NCBI GenBank assembly: GCA_002346545.1
Contig: DEAA01000006.1
Location: 12,875 to 69,812 of the forward strand
Origin: Acidobacteria bacterium UBA2994
GTDB lineage: Bacteria > Acidobacteriota > Vicinamibacteria > Vicinamibacterales > UBA8438
Reading direction: 5' to 3'
Length of the DNA stretch: 56,938 nucleotides
In this document: in pieces, positions 36,114-45,550 of the stretch
Layout: every line of letters starts with the position of its first letter
How positions within the stretch are numbered: the stretch's first letter is position 1
Program-made: the position numbers and the translations under genes
Notes under the pieces: model-generated
Seen by the model: the letters and a program-made list of their open reading frames with translations, nothing else
What the model was told of the DNA's origin: nothing
The model's database searches: none

Positions 36114-38225
36114 TTACCCGACATACCGCGCGACAACATACACGGTCACGAATACGAACACTCCGAACAGGGTCGCAACAGCATAGTTCTGAATCAATCC
36201 GGTCTGACCGCGGCGGAACACATAGCTACCCTCGGCGAAGATCCATCCAACCAGGTTGACGAGTCCGTCGACGATGTACTTGTCAAGGACGTGCGACACC
36301 CAAGCCGCGGCCCTGGTCAGCCAGCCAGCACCGTTAACGGCGCCGTCGACCACACCCTTGTCGAACGTCCACAGCCCACGTCCGCTGGCCATGGTGCCTT
36401 TCACCGCCGTCGCGTCGTAGAGTTCGTCGACGTAGTACTTGTTGGTGAGCACCCGGTGCGCACCCGCCCAATTCGTCTTCCACTGCGCCGCCCGCTCCGG
36501 CCGACGCACGTAGTTGACATACGCCAGTCCGATCCCGCACGCCGCCACGAGCACCGAGAAGGCCATCAACGCCCACTCGACGGCGTGAGAGAGATGGAGC
36601 CCGGCATGCTCATCGCCATGCCCGGCCAACCCGGCGGTGAAGCTCGGCTCGAGGAAATGGTGGATCGCATTCCCCACGCCGATGAAGTCCCCAATCGCCG
36701 CCGGAATGCCGACGAAACCGGCTACGATCGCGCCCACCGCCAGTACCCACAAGGGTGTCGTCATCAATCGGGGCGACTCGTGCGGGCCATGCCAGGCGTG
36801 GCCATGGTTGTCGTCATGTCCGTGGTCACCGTGGCTGTCGTCGGCCTTCTCCCACGAGGGACCCCGATACTCGCCGAAGAACGTCATAAAGATCAGCCGG
36901 AACATGTAGAACGCGGTCATGCCCGCGGTGATCACGGCCAATCCCCAGAGCACCTTGTTCTCCTGGAAGGTGTAAGCAAGGATCTCGTCCTTGCTAAAGA
37001 AGCCTGAGAACGGCGGTATCCCGGCGATGGCAATCGAGCCGACAAACATCGTGATGAACGTCACCGGCATGTAGCGGCGCATGTTGCCCATCTTCTGCAT
37101 GTCCTGCTCGTCATTCATCGCGTGGATGACTGAGCCGCTCCCTAGGAAGAGCAGCGCCTTGAAGAAGGCGTGCGTCATCAGGTGGAACGCGGCGGCGGAG
37201 AACGCGCCGACCCCGGTGGCCAGAAACATGTAGCCAAGCTGCGAGACGGTCGAGTAGGCCAGCACCTTCTTGATATCGGTCTGGACCAGGCCGATGGTCG
37301 CGGCAACCAATGCGGTCACCGCCCCGACCACGGCCACGATGAACATGACATTCGGCGCATGCTCGAACAGGACGGCGTTGCGGGCCACCATGTAGACACC
37401 GGCGGTGACCATGGTGGCAGCATGAATGAGCGCCGACACCGGGGTCGGGCCCTCCATCGCATCAGGGAGCCAGACGTAGAGCGGAATCTGCGCGCTCTTG
37501 CCGGTCGCACCGACGAAGAGCAGCAGACAGATGAGCGAGATGACCCCGAAACCGCCCGCTTCGACCGGCATGTGCGCAGCCGCCTCGGCCACCTCGCGGA
37601 AGTCGAGGGTGCCGAAGGTGAAGAACACCAGAAACACGCCCAGCACGAAGCCGAAGTCGCCGATCCGGTTGACGATGAACGCTTTCTTCCCAGCGTCGGC
37701 CGCGCTCTTCTTGTGGTACCAAAACCCGATCAGCAGATAGGAACACAGCCCCACCCCTTCCCAGCCAACGAACATAACCAGGAAACTGCTGCCCAGCACA
37801 AGCATCAGCATGAAGAAGCAGAACAGATTCAGGTAGGTAAAGAACCGGACATAGCCACCGCGCGGCTCGTGGTCCATGTAGGACGACGAGTAGAGGTGGA
37901 TCAGGAACCCGATGCCGGTGACGATGAGGATCATCATCCCAGACAGCGGATCGAGCCGGAACGCCCAGGGGACCTCGAACTGTCCCACCCCGGAGACGGT
38001 CTCGAGCGGAATCGGCGGAATCCAGTTCGCGATGGTGACGATATGCTCGCGGTGCTCGGCACCGAGCAACTGCGCAAACGCGAAGAGCGACAGCAACAGA
38101 GAGCCGCCCATGGCCGCGCAGGCGATACCGGCGGCCACCGGCTTGCTGAAATACCGGATACCCAGCAGGCCGTTGACAGCCGCGCCGAGGCCGGGGAGCA
38201 GAGGAATGAGCCAGATCAGATCCAT
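36114..38225 (-). CDS. nuoL: NADH-quinone oxidoreductase subunit L
   Basis: This is the largest antiporter-like complex I subunit, with 703 residues. Motifs include LLIGFWYHKKSAADAGKKAF, IPLYVWLPDAMEGPTPVSAL and TDIKKVLAYSTVSQLGYMFL. A His/Asp-rich loop (about residues 455-475, DDSHGDHGHDDNHGHAWHG) interrupts the C-terminal part, followed by the long lateral helix region. It lies 7 bp after nuoK. Confidence 0.95.
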   Translation of the reverse strand: MDLIWLIPLLPGLGAAVNGLLGIRYFSKPVAAGIACAAMGGSLLLSLFAFAQLLGAEHREHIVTIANWIPPIPLETVSGVGQFEVPWAFRLDPLSGMMILIVTGIGFLIHLYSSSYMDHEPRGGYVRFFTYLNLFCFFMLMLVLGSSFLVMFVGWEGVGLCSYLLIGFWYHKKSAADAGKKAFIVNRIGDFGFVLGVFLVFFTFGTLDFREVAEAAAHMPVEAGGFGVISLICLLLFVGATGKSAQIPLYVWLPDAMEGPTPVSALIHAATMVTAGVYMVARNAVLFEHAPNVMFIVAVVGAVTALVAATIGLVQTDIKKVLAYSTVSQLGYMFLATGVGAFSAAAFHLMTHAFFKALLFLGSGSVIHAMNDEQDMQKMGNMRRYMPVTFITMFVGSIAIAGIPPFSGFFSKDEILAYTFQENKVLWGLAVITAGMTAFYMFRLIFMTFFGEYRGPSWEKADDSHGDHGHDDNHGHAWHGPHESPRLMTTPLWVLAVGAIVAGFVGIPAAIGDFIGVGNAIHHFLEPSFTAGLAGHGDEHAGLHLSHAVEWALMAFSVLVAACGIGLAYVNYVRRPERAAQWKTNWAGAHRVLTNKYYVDELYDATAVKGTMASGRGLWTFDKGVVDGAVNGAGWLTRAAAWVSHVLDKYIVDGLVNLVGWIFAEGSYVFRRGQTGLIQNYAVATLFGVFVFVTVYVVARYVG

Positions 38226-38232
38226 CGTTTGG

Positions 38233-38541
38233 CTACCAGCGCATCACGTTCATCTCGTCGATGTTCACCGTCTCTTTGTTACGGTAGAACGCGAGCAAAA
38301 TCCCCAGGCCTACCGCGGCTTCCGCCGCGGCCACCGCAATGACGAACACCACGAACACCTGCCCGATGAGATTCTGCAGCTGCTGGGCATAAGCGACAAG
38401 GTTGATGTTGACGGCGTTGAGCATCAGCTCGATCGCCATGAACACGATGATGATGTTGCGACGCACGAGCACGCCGATCACGCCGATACTGAACAGCGCG
38501 GCCGACAGGATCGTGTAATGCGCCGGTGTAATCTCCAGCAT
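38233..38541 (-). CDS. nuoK: NADH-quinone oxidoreductase subunit K
   Basis: This 102-residue three-helix MrpC-like subunit of complex I has GVLVRRNIIIVFMAIELMLN, with the conserved membrane glutamate, and a second glutamate in AVAAAEAAVGLGI. The start overlaps the nuoJ stop by one base (TAATG). Confidence 0.96.
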   Translation of the reverse strand: MLEITPAHYTILSAALFSIGVIGVLVRRNIIIVFMAIELMLNAVNINLVAYAQQLQNLIGQVFVVFVIAVAAAEAAVGLGILLAFYRNKETVNIDEMNVMRW

Positions 38542-39056
38542 TACAGTTCTCGTCTCGCCAGGATGATGGCACCCACCATGGCCACCAGCAGCAGCACGGA
38601 CGCCACTTCGAACGGAATCAGATAATCGGTATAGAGCAGCCAGCCGAGCTGCTCGACGTTGCCCTGCACCGGAAACGCCGGGGACGGCGCCGTCACCGAG
38701 GACGGCTCACGGCTGTAGCTGTAGACAACGATGGCGGCCAGCTCGACCAGCATGGCACCGGAGAGTCCCAGCCCGATCTTGGCCAAGCGTCGTGGATCCT
38801 GGTGTTCCTCCGGCTGACGCTTGAGGTTCACAAGCATGACCACGAACAGATACAGCACAACGATGCCGCCGGCGTAGACCAAAATCTGGATAACGGCCAG
38901 AAACTCCGCCCGCAGCACCACGTAGAGCACCGCGACACAGAGAAAGTTCAGCACCAGGAAAACCACGCTGTGCACGGTCCTGGGCGTCGTGATCACCGCG
39001 ACGCCCAGCCCAAGGATCAGAATCGACAGCGTGTAGAAGGCGATAGCTTCGGCCAT
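38541..39056 (-). CDS. nuoJ: NADH-quinone oxidoreductase subunit J
   Basis: This 171-residue membrane subunit of complex I has five predicted helices, with the conserved FLAVIQILVYAGGIVVLYLF in helix 3. It follows nuoH after 21 bp. nuoI, which normally sits between H and J, is absent, with no remnant in the gap. Confidence 0.95.
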   Translation of the reverse strand: MAEAIAFYTLSILILGLGVAVITTPRTVHSVVFLVLNFLCVAVLYVVLRAEFLAVIQILVYAGGIVVLYLFVVMLVNLKRQPEEHQDPRRLAKIGLGLSGAMLVELAAIVVYSYSREPSSVTAPSPAFPVQGNVEQLGWLLYTDYLIPFEVASVLLLVAMVGAIILARREL

Positions 39057-39077
39057 GACTCAGTCGTGCCTAATGTC

Positions 39078-40076
39078 CTAGACGAGCACCTTGACGATCC
39101 CGGTCACCACGATGTTGGCGAGGGCAATCGGAATCAGCAGCTTCCAGCCAATCCGCATCAACTGGTCGTATCGATAGCGCGGCAACGTGGCCCGAATCCA
39201 CATGAACAGATACAAAAACAGGAAGATCTTGCTGAAGAGCCAGATCCAGCCCGGGATGAGATCCAAGAACGCCAGCGCCTCGACGTTCGGGAAGGGACGC
39301 AGCCAGCCGCCAAAGAACAGAATGGCGGTAACGGCCGAGATCACGATGATGTTCGCGTACTCGGCCAGGAAGAACAGCGAGAACCGCATACCGCTGTACT
39401 CGGTATGGAAGCCGCCGGTCAGCTCGGTCTCGGCTTCCGGCAGGTCGAACGGCACCCGGTTCGTTTCGGCCAAGCCGCCAATCAGGACCAGAACAAACGC
39501 CACCGGCTGCACGAAGCCGTACCAAACCCCGTCGGTGAGCTGGGCCTCGACGATCCCGACCATGCTGAGCGTGCCGGCGGTGAGGATCAGACTGACCAGC
39601 GTCATCGTCACCGCGATCTCATAGCTAATGAGCTGGGCCGATGCTCGCAGACTCGCCAGCAGCGGATACTTACTGTTGGAAGCCCATCCGGCCAGGATGA
39701 TCCCGTACACGCCGATCGAGGTAACCGAAAGGAAAAACAGCAACCCGACGTTGATGTCGGCGACATAGAAGAGCTCGTCTCCCCCGAAGGGCACGACCGC
39801 GAACGCCACCAGCGCCGGCACGAGTGACAGGATCGGAGCCAGGCTGAACAACATCTTGTCCGCCTTGACTGGGGTGATGTCCTCTTTGAGGATGAGCTTG
39901 ATCGGATCGACGATCGCCTGCAGTACCCCGTAGGGCCCCACCCGCATCGGTCCCAGTCTCGACTGAGCCCAGGCGATGACCTTGCGCTCCATCAGAACCA
40001 TGAAGGTGACCGAGATCAGTATTGCGTTGAGCAACACGACGATCTTGAGCAACGGGATGATGAAGGTGTCGAGCAT
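39078..40076 (-). CDS. nuoH: NADH-quinone oxidoreductase subunit H
   Basis: This membrane subunit forms the quinone entry site with NuoB and NuoD. Motifs include ERKVIAWAQSRLGPMRVGPYG and the acidic loop LPEAETELTGGFHTEYSGM. The ATG at 40076 gives 332 residues and places the first helix correctly. A TTG at 40109 would overlap nuoD by 11 bp. Confidence 0.94.
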   Translation of the reverse strand: MLDTFIIPLLKIVVLLNAILISVTFMVLMERKVIAWAQSRLGPMRVGPYGVLQAIVDPIKLILKEDITPVKADKMLFSLAPILSLVPALVAFAVVPFGGDELFYVADINVGLLFFLSVTSIGVYGIILAGWASNSKYPLLASLRASAQLISYEIAVTMTLVSLILTAGTLSMVGIVEAQLTDGVWYGFVQPVAFVLVLIGGLAETNRVPFDLPEAETELTGGFHTEYSGMRFSLFFLAEYANIIVISAVTAILFFGGWLRPFPNVEALAFLDLIPGWIWLFSKIFLFLYLFMWIRATLPRYRYDQLMRIGWKLLIPIALANIVVTGIVKVLV

Positions 40077-40098
40077 CGCAGTCAGGGGTCCACATACG

Positions 40099-41220
40099 TC
40101 AGCGGTCAACTTCGCCCAGCACGATATCGATGGTACCGATGAGGCAGACGACGTCCGCGACCAGGTGACCGACGATCAAGGGCTTCAGCCCCTGTAAGTT
40201 GCAGAATGACGGGGGACGGACTCGGAAACGATACGGGTTCGTCGCACGACCGTCACTGACGATGAAGTAGCCGAGCTCGCCCTTGGGTGATTCGATAGCG
40301 TGGTAGGTCTCGCCGGCCTTGGGCTTGAGGAGCCGGGGCACCTTCCCCATGATCGGCCCCTCCGGCAGACCGTCCAGCGCCTGGCGAATGATACGGATCG
40401 ACTGCCGGAACTCCTCGAGCCGGATCAGATACCGGTCATAGGTGTCGCCACGAGTGCCGAGGGGTATTTCGAAATCGAACTCGTCGTAGGCAGCGTACGG
40501 CTCGTCCTTTCGCACATCCCGGTAGACGCCGGAGCCGCGCAACGGGGGGCCGCAGAGGCCGAGTCCGATCGCGTCTCTGGCAGAAATCACACCGACACCC
40601 CGGGTCCGCTCTAGCCAGATCCGGTTATTGGTCAGGAGCTCCTCGTACTCAGGGAGCTTCCCTTCCATCACGTCACAGAACTCGCGTACCTTGCGGTCCC
40701 AACCGCTGGGGATGTCCAGTGGGAGCCCGCCAATCCGCATCGAGTTGTAGGTAAGCCTCGCGCCGCAGTATTCCTCAAAGAGATCGAGGACGAGCTCTCG
40801 CTCCCGGAACGCATAGAGCAAGACCGTCATGGCGCCGATGTCCATGGCGTGCGTGCCGAGCCATAGACAGTGACTGCCGATCCGCTGAAGTTCGGCCAGG
40901 ATCGTTCGGATATAGCGCGCCCGCCGTGGCACCTCGACCTCGAGCAGCTTCTCGACCGTCTCGCAGTAGCCTAGGTTATTGGTGGCGGCCGCCACATAGT
41001 CCATCCGGTCGGTCAGCAGGATGATCTGCGTCCAGTCCCGGTTCTCGCTGAGCTTCTCGATCCCGCGGTGGACATAGCCCATCACGGTGTCGCAGTCGAC
41101 GACCCGTTCACCATCGAGCTTCAGCACCAGTCGCAGCACCCCGTGGGTGCTAGGGTGCTGCGGCCCCATATTGATGACCAGCTCGTCAGTATCAAAGATA
41201 GGTGCCGATTGGGTTGCCAT
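40099..41220 (-). CDS. nuoD: NADH-quinone oxidoreductase subunit D
   Basis: This is the hydrogenase-like 49-kDa quinone-module subunit. The N-terminal loop [13 protein letters not shown] and [13 protein letters not shown] supply the quinone-site His and Tyr, and the C-terminus ends [25 protein letters not shown]. The [NiFe] ligand cysteines of hydrogenases are absent, consistent with complex I. The ATG at 41220 gives 373 residues; the longer frame overlaps nuoC. It normally pairs with NuoB, which is not encoded here. Confidence 0.95.
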   Translation of the reverse strand: MATQSAPIFDTDELVINMGPQHPSTHGVLRLVLKLDGERVVDCDTVMGYVHRGIEKLSENRDWTQIILLTDRMDYVAAATNNLGYCETVEKLLEVEVPRRARYIRTILAELQRIGSHCLWLGTHAMDIGAMTVLLYAFRERELVLDLFEEYCGARLTYNSMRIGGLPLDIPSGWDRKVREFCDVMEGKLPEYEELLTNNRIWLERTRGVGVISARDAIGLGLCGPPLRGSGVYRDVRKDEPYAAYDEFDFEIPLGTRGDTYDRYLIRLEEFRQSIRIIRQALDGLPEGPIMGKVPRLLKPKAGETYHAIESPKGELGYFIVSDGRATNPYRFRVRPPSFCNLQGLKPLIVGHLVADVVCLIGTIDIVLGEVDR

Positions 41221-41239
41221 AGATCTTGCCGCTCTGGTA

Positions 41240-41974
41240 TTACTCGATCTCCGCCTCATCCTGGAGGTTTCGTAAACGCAGCCACTCCATCGGACTCTCC
41301 AGCAGCAACTCACCTGGCCCCTCGAGCGGGTAGTCCTTCCGCTGCGGGTGCCCTTGCCATCCATCGGGCATTAGGATCCGACGCAGGTCGGGATGCCCGA
41401 AGAACTTAACTCCAAACATGTCCCAGACCTCGCGCTCTAGCCAGTTGGTGGCAGGCCACAGCCCGGTGACCGATGGCACCGGGTCGTCTTCGCCCGCACG
41501 GACCTTGATCCGCACCCGATGGCGGCGGCGCGTGGAATAAAGACAGTAGATGACGTCGAAACGTTTCTCTCTTGGAGGCCAGTCGCTCGCAGTCAAATCG
41601 CTGCAGTAGTCGAACGAAGCCTCGTCGTCATCACGCAGATGCGTGGCGATGTCGAGCAGGGCCTCGGACCTCACGATGACCGTCCAATCGCCTACCCAGT
41701 AGCTCAGCTGCTCTACTGCATCCGGATACGCCTGCTGCAGCGCGGACAGAAACGCGGGGGGCTCCAGATCGTCCGGAGGCAGCGGATCCTCCGGCCCCTT
41801 GGGAGGCTCGGGAGGAGCCTTGGGCTTGGGCGCCGGCTTCTTGGCGGCAGCCTCGGGCTTCGCCGCCGCGTCAGACTTGGCCGCAGGCTGAGGTGTCGCT
41901 GGCGTGTCGGCCGCCGCGTCCGGCTTGGCCGGACCCTCGGGCGCCGATCCGGCGAGCTTTGGATCGTCTGTCAT
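41240..41974 (-). CDS. nuoC: NADH-quinone oxidoreductase subunit C with low-complexity N-terminus
   Basis: This is the 30-kDa quinone-module subunit. The core (about residues 75-235) has [19 protein letters not shown] and the signature [17 protein letters not shown] with [14 protein letters not shown] ending (QRKDYPLEG). The first 70 residues are an Ala/Pro/Lys-rich disordered stretch, not usual for the family. It is separated from nuoA by 16 bp, where nuoB would be expected. A separate NuoC and NuoD (not fused) is the common arrangement outside enterobacteria. Confidence 0.93.
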   Translation of the reverse strand: MTDDPKLAGSAPEGPAKPDAAADTPATPQPAAKSDAAAKPEAAAKKPAPKPKAPPEPPKGPEDPLPPDDLEPPAFLSALQQAYPDAVEQLSYWVGDWTVIVRSEALLDIATHLRDDDEASFDYCSDLTASDWPPREKRFDVIYCLYSTRRRHRVRIKVRAGEDDPVPSVTGLWPATNWLEREVWDMFGVKFFGHPDLRRILMPDGWQGHPQRKDYPLEGPGELLLESPMEWLRLRNLQDEAEIE

Positions 41975-41990
41975 CGTAAGAGCTCAGCGG

Positions 41991-42353
41991 TTAAACCCAC
42001 TCCAACGCACCCTTGCGCCAGGCATACACGTAGCCCAGCACCAGGATGAAGATGAAGACCAGCATCTCGATCAAACCGAACAGCGCCAACTCGTCCATGA
42101 TGACCGCCCACGGAAACATGAAGACGGTCTCCACGTCAAAAATCACGAAGAGCATCGCGATGAGGTAATAGCGGACGCTGTACCTATCGCGAGCGTCGGT
42201 CTCTGGCTCGATCCCGCACTCGTACGGCTCGAGCTTGACCTTGTTGTACTTGGACGACGAGACCAGAGCGGAAACGATCAGCGTAAAGAGCGCGAATCCA
42301 GTCGCAACCAGCACGAAGAGCAGAATGGGAACGTAGGCTTCGATACTATCCAT
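41991..42353 (-). CDS. nuoA: NADH-quinone oxidoreductase subunit A
   Basis: This 120-residue three-helix membrane subunit of complex I has the loop motif KLEPYECGIEPETDARDRYSV and the conserved helix AMLFVIFDVETVFMFPWAV. It is the first gene of the operon, about 155 nt after the predicted transcription start. Confidence 0.95.
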   Translation of the reverse strand: MDSIEAYVPILLFVLVATGFALFTLIVSALVSSSKYNKVKLEPYECGIEPETDARDRYSVRYYLIAMLFVIFDVETVFMFPWAVIMDELALFGLIEMLVFIFILVLGYVYAWRKGALEWV

Positions 42354-42513
42354 TTAGCGTCCCTAGCCTAGCCTCTCTCCAGACTCCGCGCCGAACTCGA
42401 ACCGGCACAGAATTCCCTCGACGTCCACGCGCCTCGATGCAGCCGGAAAACCTCGATGCGGCAGGGTTGGTCGTCGCTGGTCGCTCGACTTTGCAGGCCT
42501 GAAAACCGGGCTT
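42354..42513 (-). other. 5' leader of the nuo operon
   Basis: About 155 nt of leader separate the predicted start from nuoA. It contains a 9-nt direct repeat (plus strand CCTCGATGC at 42432-42440 and 42451-42459, period 19). No riboswitch or attenuator class was recognised. Confidence 0.4.
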
Positions 42514-42542
42514 TTTATAGCACGCGCCCAGAGGGGTGTCAA
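42514..42542 (-). promoter_or_regulatory. Sigma-70 promoter of the nuo operon
   Basis: On the minus strand TTGACA (42542-42537) and TATAAA (42519-42514) are 17 bp apart, a consensus -35 and near-consensus -10. Transcription would start near 42507 and run into nuoA. Confidence 0.85.
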
Positions 42543-42759
42543 GGAATCGGGCGTCTGGATGAAACTCCCGAAGGACACGAAAAAAACCCTATATTTTGGG
42601 CCGGAAACCAAGCCTAGTGGAAGCCCGACAAACCCCAATTATCGATATACTTGAAGGGTTCCGTTCTCCCGAACGACGATGGGCGCTCGGGTCGAGCACC
42701 GCCGGCGTCGACACCGGCGAACACGAGTCGAAACTGGCGTCCAGATGGAGACTGACGCG

Positions 42760-43686
42760 ATGGGTAGAGGCAAGATGTCACCCGGACACCGGCGCAGGCT
42801 CGTTGGTGGCCTCCTATCATTGGCGGCCGTCGCTGTATTCTCAGCACCGGTTGCCTCCCAGGACGGCGAGCGCACGGTCTGGGTCAGCGTCCTCGACAAA
42901 GACGGCGTGCCGGTCGACGGCCTGGGTCCAGGAGACTTTGTCGTAGAGGAAGACGGCGAGGCCCGTGAGGTCCTGAGGGTCGGCCCCGCAAGCACAGCGA
43001 TGCAAGTGGCGGTGCTTGTCGACACGAGCTCTGCAGCCCAGTCCGTGATTCCGGATATCCGTGGCGGTCTGGCTTCGCTGGTTGCGGAGTTGCACCAGGA
43101 TCATGAGATCGCGCTGGTCGCCTTCGGTCAACGCCCCCAGATCCTGGTCGAATCCACTCGTCAGCTCGAGCGTCTTGAGAATGGAATCGGGCGAATCTTC
43201 GCATTCCCGAGCTCGGCCGCCTACCTGCTCGACGCGCTAGTGGAAACGGCGCGCGGTTTCGAGCGGCGCGAGTCCTCACGCCCCGTCATCGTCGTAGTAG
43301 CGACCGACGGCATCGACTACAGCAACCGCGACGCACGGCAGACCCTAGACGCGCTCGGCGAGGCCGGGGTGGCGACTCACGTGCTGCTCCTGCGGGACAA
43401 TGCGAACCTGGGCCTCAGAAACGAGCCGGCGTTGGCCGACACGCTGCGAGAGCGGGACATGGCGCTCTCTCAGGGACCAGACCGCACCGGAGGACGACGA
43501 CGTGACCTGCTCATGGGGCGTGCGTTCACCAGCGCCCTGCGGGAGCTCGCGGTCATGCTGAGCTCACAGTACGAGGTGGTCTACAGCCGGCCGGCGCGGC
43601 TAATCCCACCCGACGAGATCACCGTGCGGATGCGTCAGGACGAGCTAACGGCGTACGGGGCACCGGCGAAGCACACGGGAGACTAG
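42760..43686 (+). CDS. Secreted VWFA-related protein (Acidobacterial type) 1
   Basis: This 308-residue protein has a signal peptide (RRRLVGGLLSLAAVAVFSAP, cleavage near VASQ) and a von Willebrand factor A domain. The segment PGDFVVEEDGEAREV before the domain is typical of the VWFA-related family abundant in Acidobacteria. The MIDAS starts DTSSA (Asp88), so the third residue of DxSxS is Ala, and metal binding may be weakened. The ATG at 42760 has GGAG nine bases upstream; an ATG five codons on is also possible. It forms a pair with the next gene. Confidence 0.85.
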   Translation: MGRGKMSPGHRRRLVGGLLSLAAVAVFSAPVASQDGERTVWVSVLDKDGVPVDGLGPGDFVVEEDGEAREVLRVGPASTAMQVAVLVDTSSAAQSVIPDIRGGLASLVAELHQDHEIALVAFGQRPQILVESTRQLERLENGIGRIFAFPSSAAYLLDALVETARGFERRESSRPVIVVVATDGIDYSNRDARQTLDALGEAGVATHVLLLRDNANLGLRNEPALADTLRERDMALSQGPDRTGGRRRDLLMGRAFTSALRELAVMLSSQYEVVYSRPARLIPPDEITVRMRQDELTAYGAPAKHTGD

Positions 43687-43688
43687 CT

Positions 43689-44615
43689 ATGAGACGCCAT
43701 GTCGGCGCGGCCTTGGCTGCCGTCACTCTCGCGGTCGCGACCGCGATCGCACAGCAACCCCCGGACCAGCCGGCGTTCCGTTCCGGTGTTGATCTCGTTT
43801 CGCTGAACGTCACGGTGACCGATGGCGAAAGCCGCTATGTCACCGACCTGACTCCTGAAGACTTCGAACTCTTCGAGGATGGGGCAGCTCAGGAGATCTC
43901 CTTCTTCACTCCAACCCAGCTGCCGATCGCTCTGGCCCTCTTGATGGACGCCAGCCAGAGCATGACGGAGAAGATGCCGACGGCGCACGAGGCCGCCGTC
44001 GGCTTTGCCGAGCGTCTACGGCCAGAAGATCTCGGGAGCATTATCAAATTCGACAGCCGGGTGGAGATCCTGCAGGGGTTCACCGGGTCGATTGACGAGC
44101 TCATCACCGCGATTCGACGCACCACGCCGGGCGGCTCGACGTCGCTCTACAACGCCATCTACATCTCGCTGAAAGAGCTGGGCAAGATCGAGGCAACCTC
44201 GAGCGAGGAGATCCGACGGCAGGCGATCGTGGTCCTCTCCGATGGCGACGACACCTCCAGCCTGATCGACTTCGACGAAGTGCTGGAGCTGGCCAAGCGC
44301 TCGAACACTGTCATCTACGCAATCGGCCTGCGTTCCGGAGATGGTCGGAACCGCCGCGGATTCCGTGAAGCCGATTTCGTGTTGCGCCAGCTGGCCCAGG
44401 AAACAGGCGGACGGGCGTTCTTTCCCGAGCAGCTAGAGGACCTACCGGACATTTACCAGCGCATCTCTGACGAGCTATCCAGCCAGTATTCCCTTGGCTA
44501 CATCTCGAAGAACCCGATGCAGGACGGCAAGTATCGACGGATCGTCGTGCGGGTAGACCGAGAGAACGTCGCCGCACGCACTCGACAGGGGTACTACGCA
44601 CCGAGCCTGAACTAG
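43689..44615 (+). CDS. Secreted VWFA-related protein (Acidobacterial type) 2
   Basis: This 308-residue paralogue of the preceding gene starts two bases after its stop. It has a signal peptide (RRHVGAALAAVTLAVATAIA), the family segment LTPEDFELFEDGAAQEI and an intact MIDAS DASQS (Asp87), with LSDGDDTS later in the fold. The C-terminus GYYAP is the usual end of this family. The role of the family is unknown; adhesion or protein-protein contact outside the inner membrane is likely. Confidence 0.88.
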   Translation: MRRHVGAALAAVTLAVATAIAQQPPDQPAFRSGVDLVSLNVTVTDGESRYVTDLTPEDFELFEDGAAQEISFFTPTQLPIALALLMDASQSMTEKMPTAHEAAVGFAERLRPEDLGSIIKFDSRVEILQGFTGSIDELITAIRRTTPGGSTSLYNAIYISLKELGKIEATSSEEIRRQAIVVLSDGDDTSSLIDFDEVLELAKRSNTVIYAIGLRSGDGRNRRGFREADFVLRQLAQETGGRAFFPEQLEDLPDIYQRISDELSSQYSLGYISKNPMQDGKYRRIVVRVDRENVAARTRQGYYAPSLN

Positions 44616-44649
44616 AATCGCCGCGATTAGCGGTACCACCGGACATCCC

Positions 44650-45471
44650 ATGACCATACTGCTGCTCTCGCTCTACGTAGCCGCCGGCGTTACCTACGGC
44701 ATGCACTTCGCGCGTCGCGATGCCGGGGCTGGACGACTGGCCTCCGCCACCTTGGCCGCGGCCGCGCTGATGCACACCTTCGTTATCGGTATGCGCACGG
44801 TCGAGGTAGGGCATCTACCATTCGTGGGCGCCCCTGCCGCTATCTCCGCCTTCGTCTGGCTGCTGGCGGTCGCCTATCTCTACACCGAGGTGACGACCGA
44901 CGAGCGTGCCATGGGGGTCTTCATTGTGCCGTTGCTCGTGATCCTGCAGACCGTCTCTACGCTCAGCGATCGGGTCATCGAACCGCCCCCCGTTCTGGAC
45001 AGCCCTTGGTTCGCCGTCCACGTTTCGTCCTTACTGTTCGCCTACGCGGCCTTCGCCCTGGCGTGCGTCATCGGAATCACGTATGTCCTGCTCTTCCGGG
45101 AGCTGAAGTCGAAACAGCTCGGTTTCTTTGCGGCGCGGCTGCCGTCTCTGCAGGTACTCGACACGATGAACGGCCGCGCGGTCGGCGTAGGCTGGCTGTT
45201 TCTCACCGCAGGCCTAGCGGTTGGCGGGGTCTGGTTGTTCCAACTTCAGCCGGAGACCGCGGACCCACGAGTGGCGGCGATGACACTGCTCGACCCGAAG
45301 ATCTCGGTCGTGCTCCTCAGCTGGACGGTGTACTCGTTCGAACTGTACGCGCGACGCGTCATCGGCTGGAGCGGTCGACGTGCCGCCTGGCTGTCGGCCC
45401 TCGGCTTCTCGATCGTGCTACTCAATCTAGTGCCGGTCGGATATTTCCTGACCAAGAGTCATAACTTCTAG
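44650..45471 (+). CDS. CcsA/HemX-like cytochrome c assembly membrane protein
   Basis: This 273-residue protein has about eight membrane helices. WFAVHVSSLLFAYAAFALAC (with His124) is the conserved helix of the CcsA/ResC/HemX family, and a further His lies at position 42. The tryptophan-rich WWD haem-handling loop of true CcsA is not evident, so the HemX-type role (helping HemA) may fit better. Its position directly upstream of hemA agrees with HemX. Confidence 0.8.
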   Translation: MTILLLSLYVAAGVTYGMHFARRDAGAGRLASATLAAAALMHTFVIGMRTVEVGHLPFVGAPAAISAFVWLLAVAYLYTEVTTDERAMGVFIVPLLVILQTVSTLSDRVIEPPPVLDSPWFAVHVSSLLFAYAAFALACVIGITYVLLFRELKSKQLGFFAARLPSLQVLDTMNGRAVGVGWLFLTAGLAVGGVWLFQLQPETADPRVAAMTLLDPKISVVLLSWTVYSFELYARRVIGWSGRRAAWLSALGFSIVLLNLVPVGYFLTKSHNF

Positions 45472-45550
45472 GAAAGGATGCTGCTCCCGGCTTTCGGATT
45501 TGGGATCTAGCGACCCACTCGTCGTCCGCTGAGGCGACGCCCGAGAACGC

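Noticed and set aside
37170..38342. 390-codon plus-strand open frame
   Set aside because: It is antisense to nuoL and nuoK; the charged low-complexity translation is a shadow of hydrophobic codons.
42590..42651. TATATT and TATACT as -10 boxes for the VWA operon
   Set aside because: Neither has an acceptable -35 at 16-18 bp, so no promoter is claimed for this strand.
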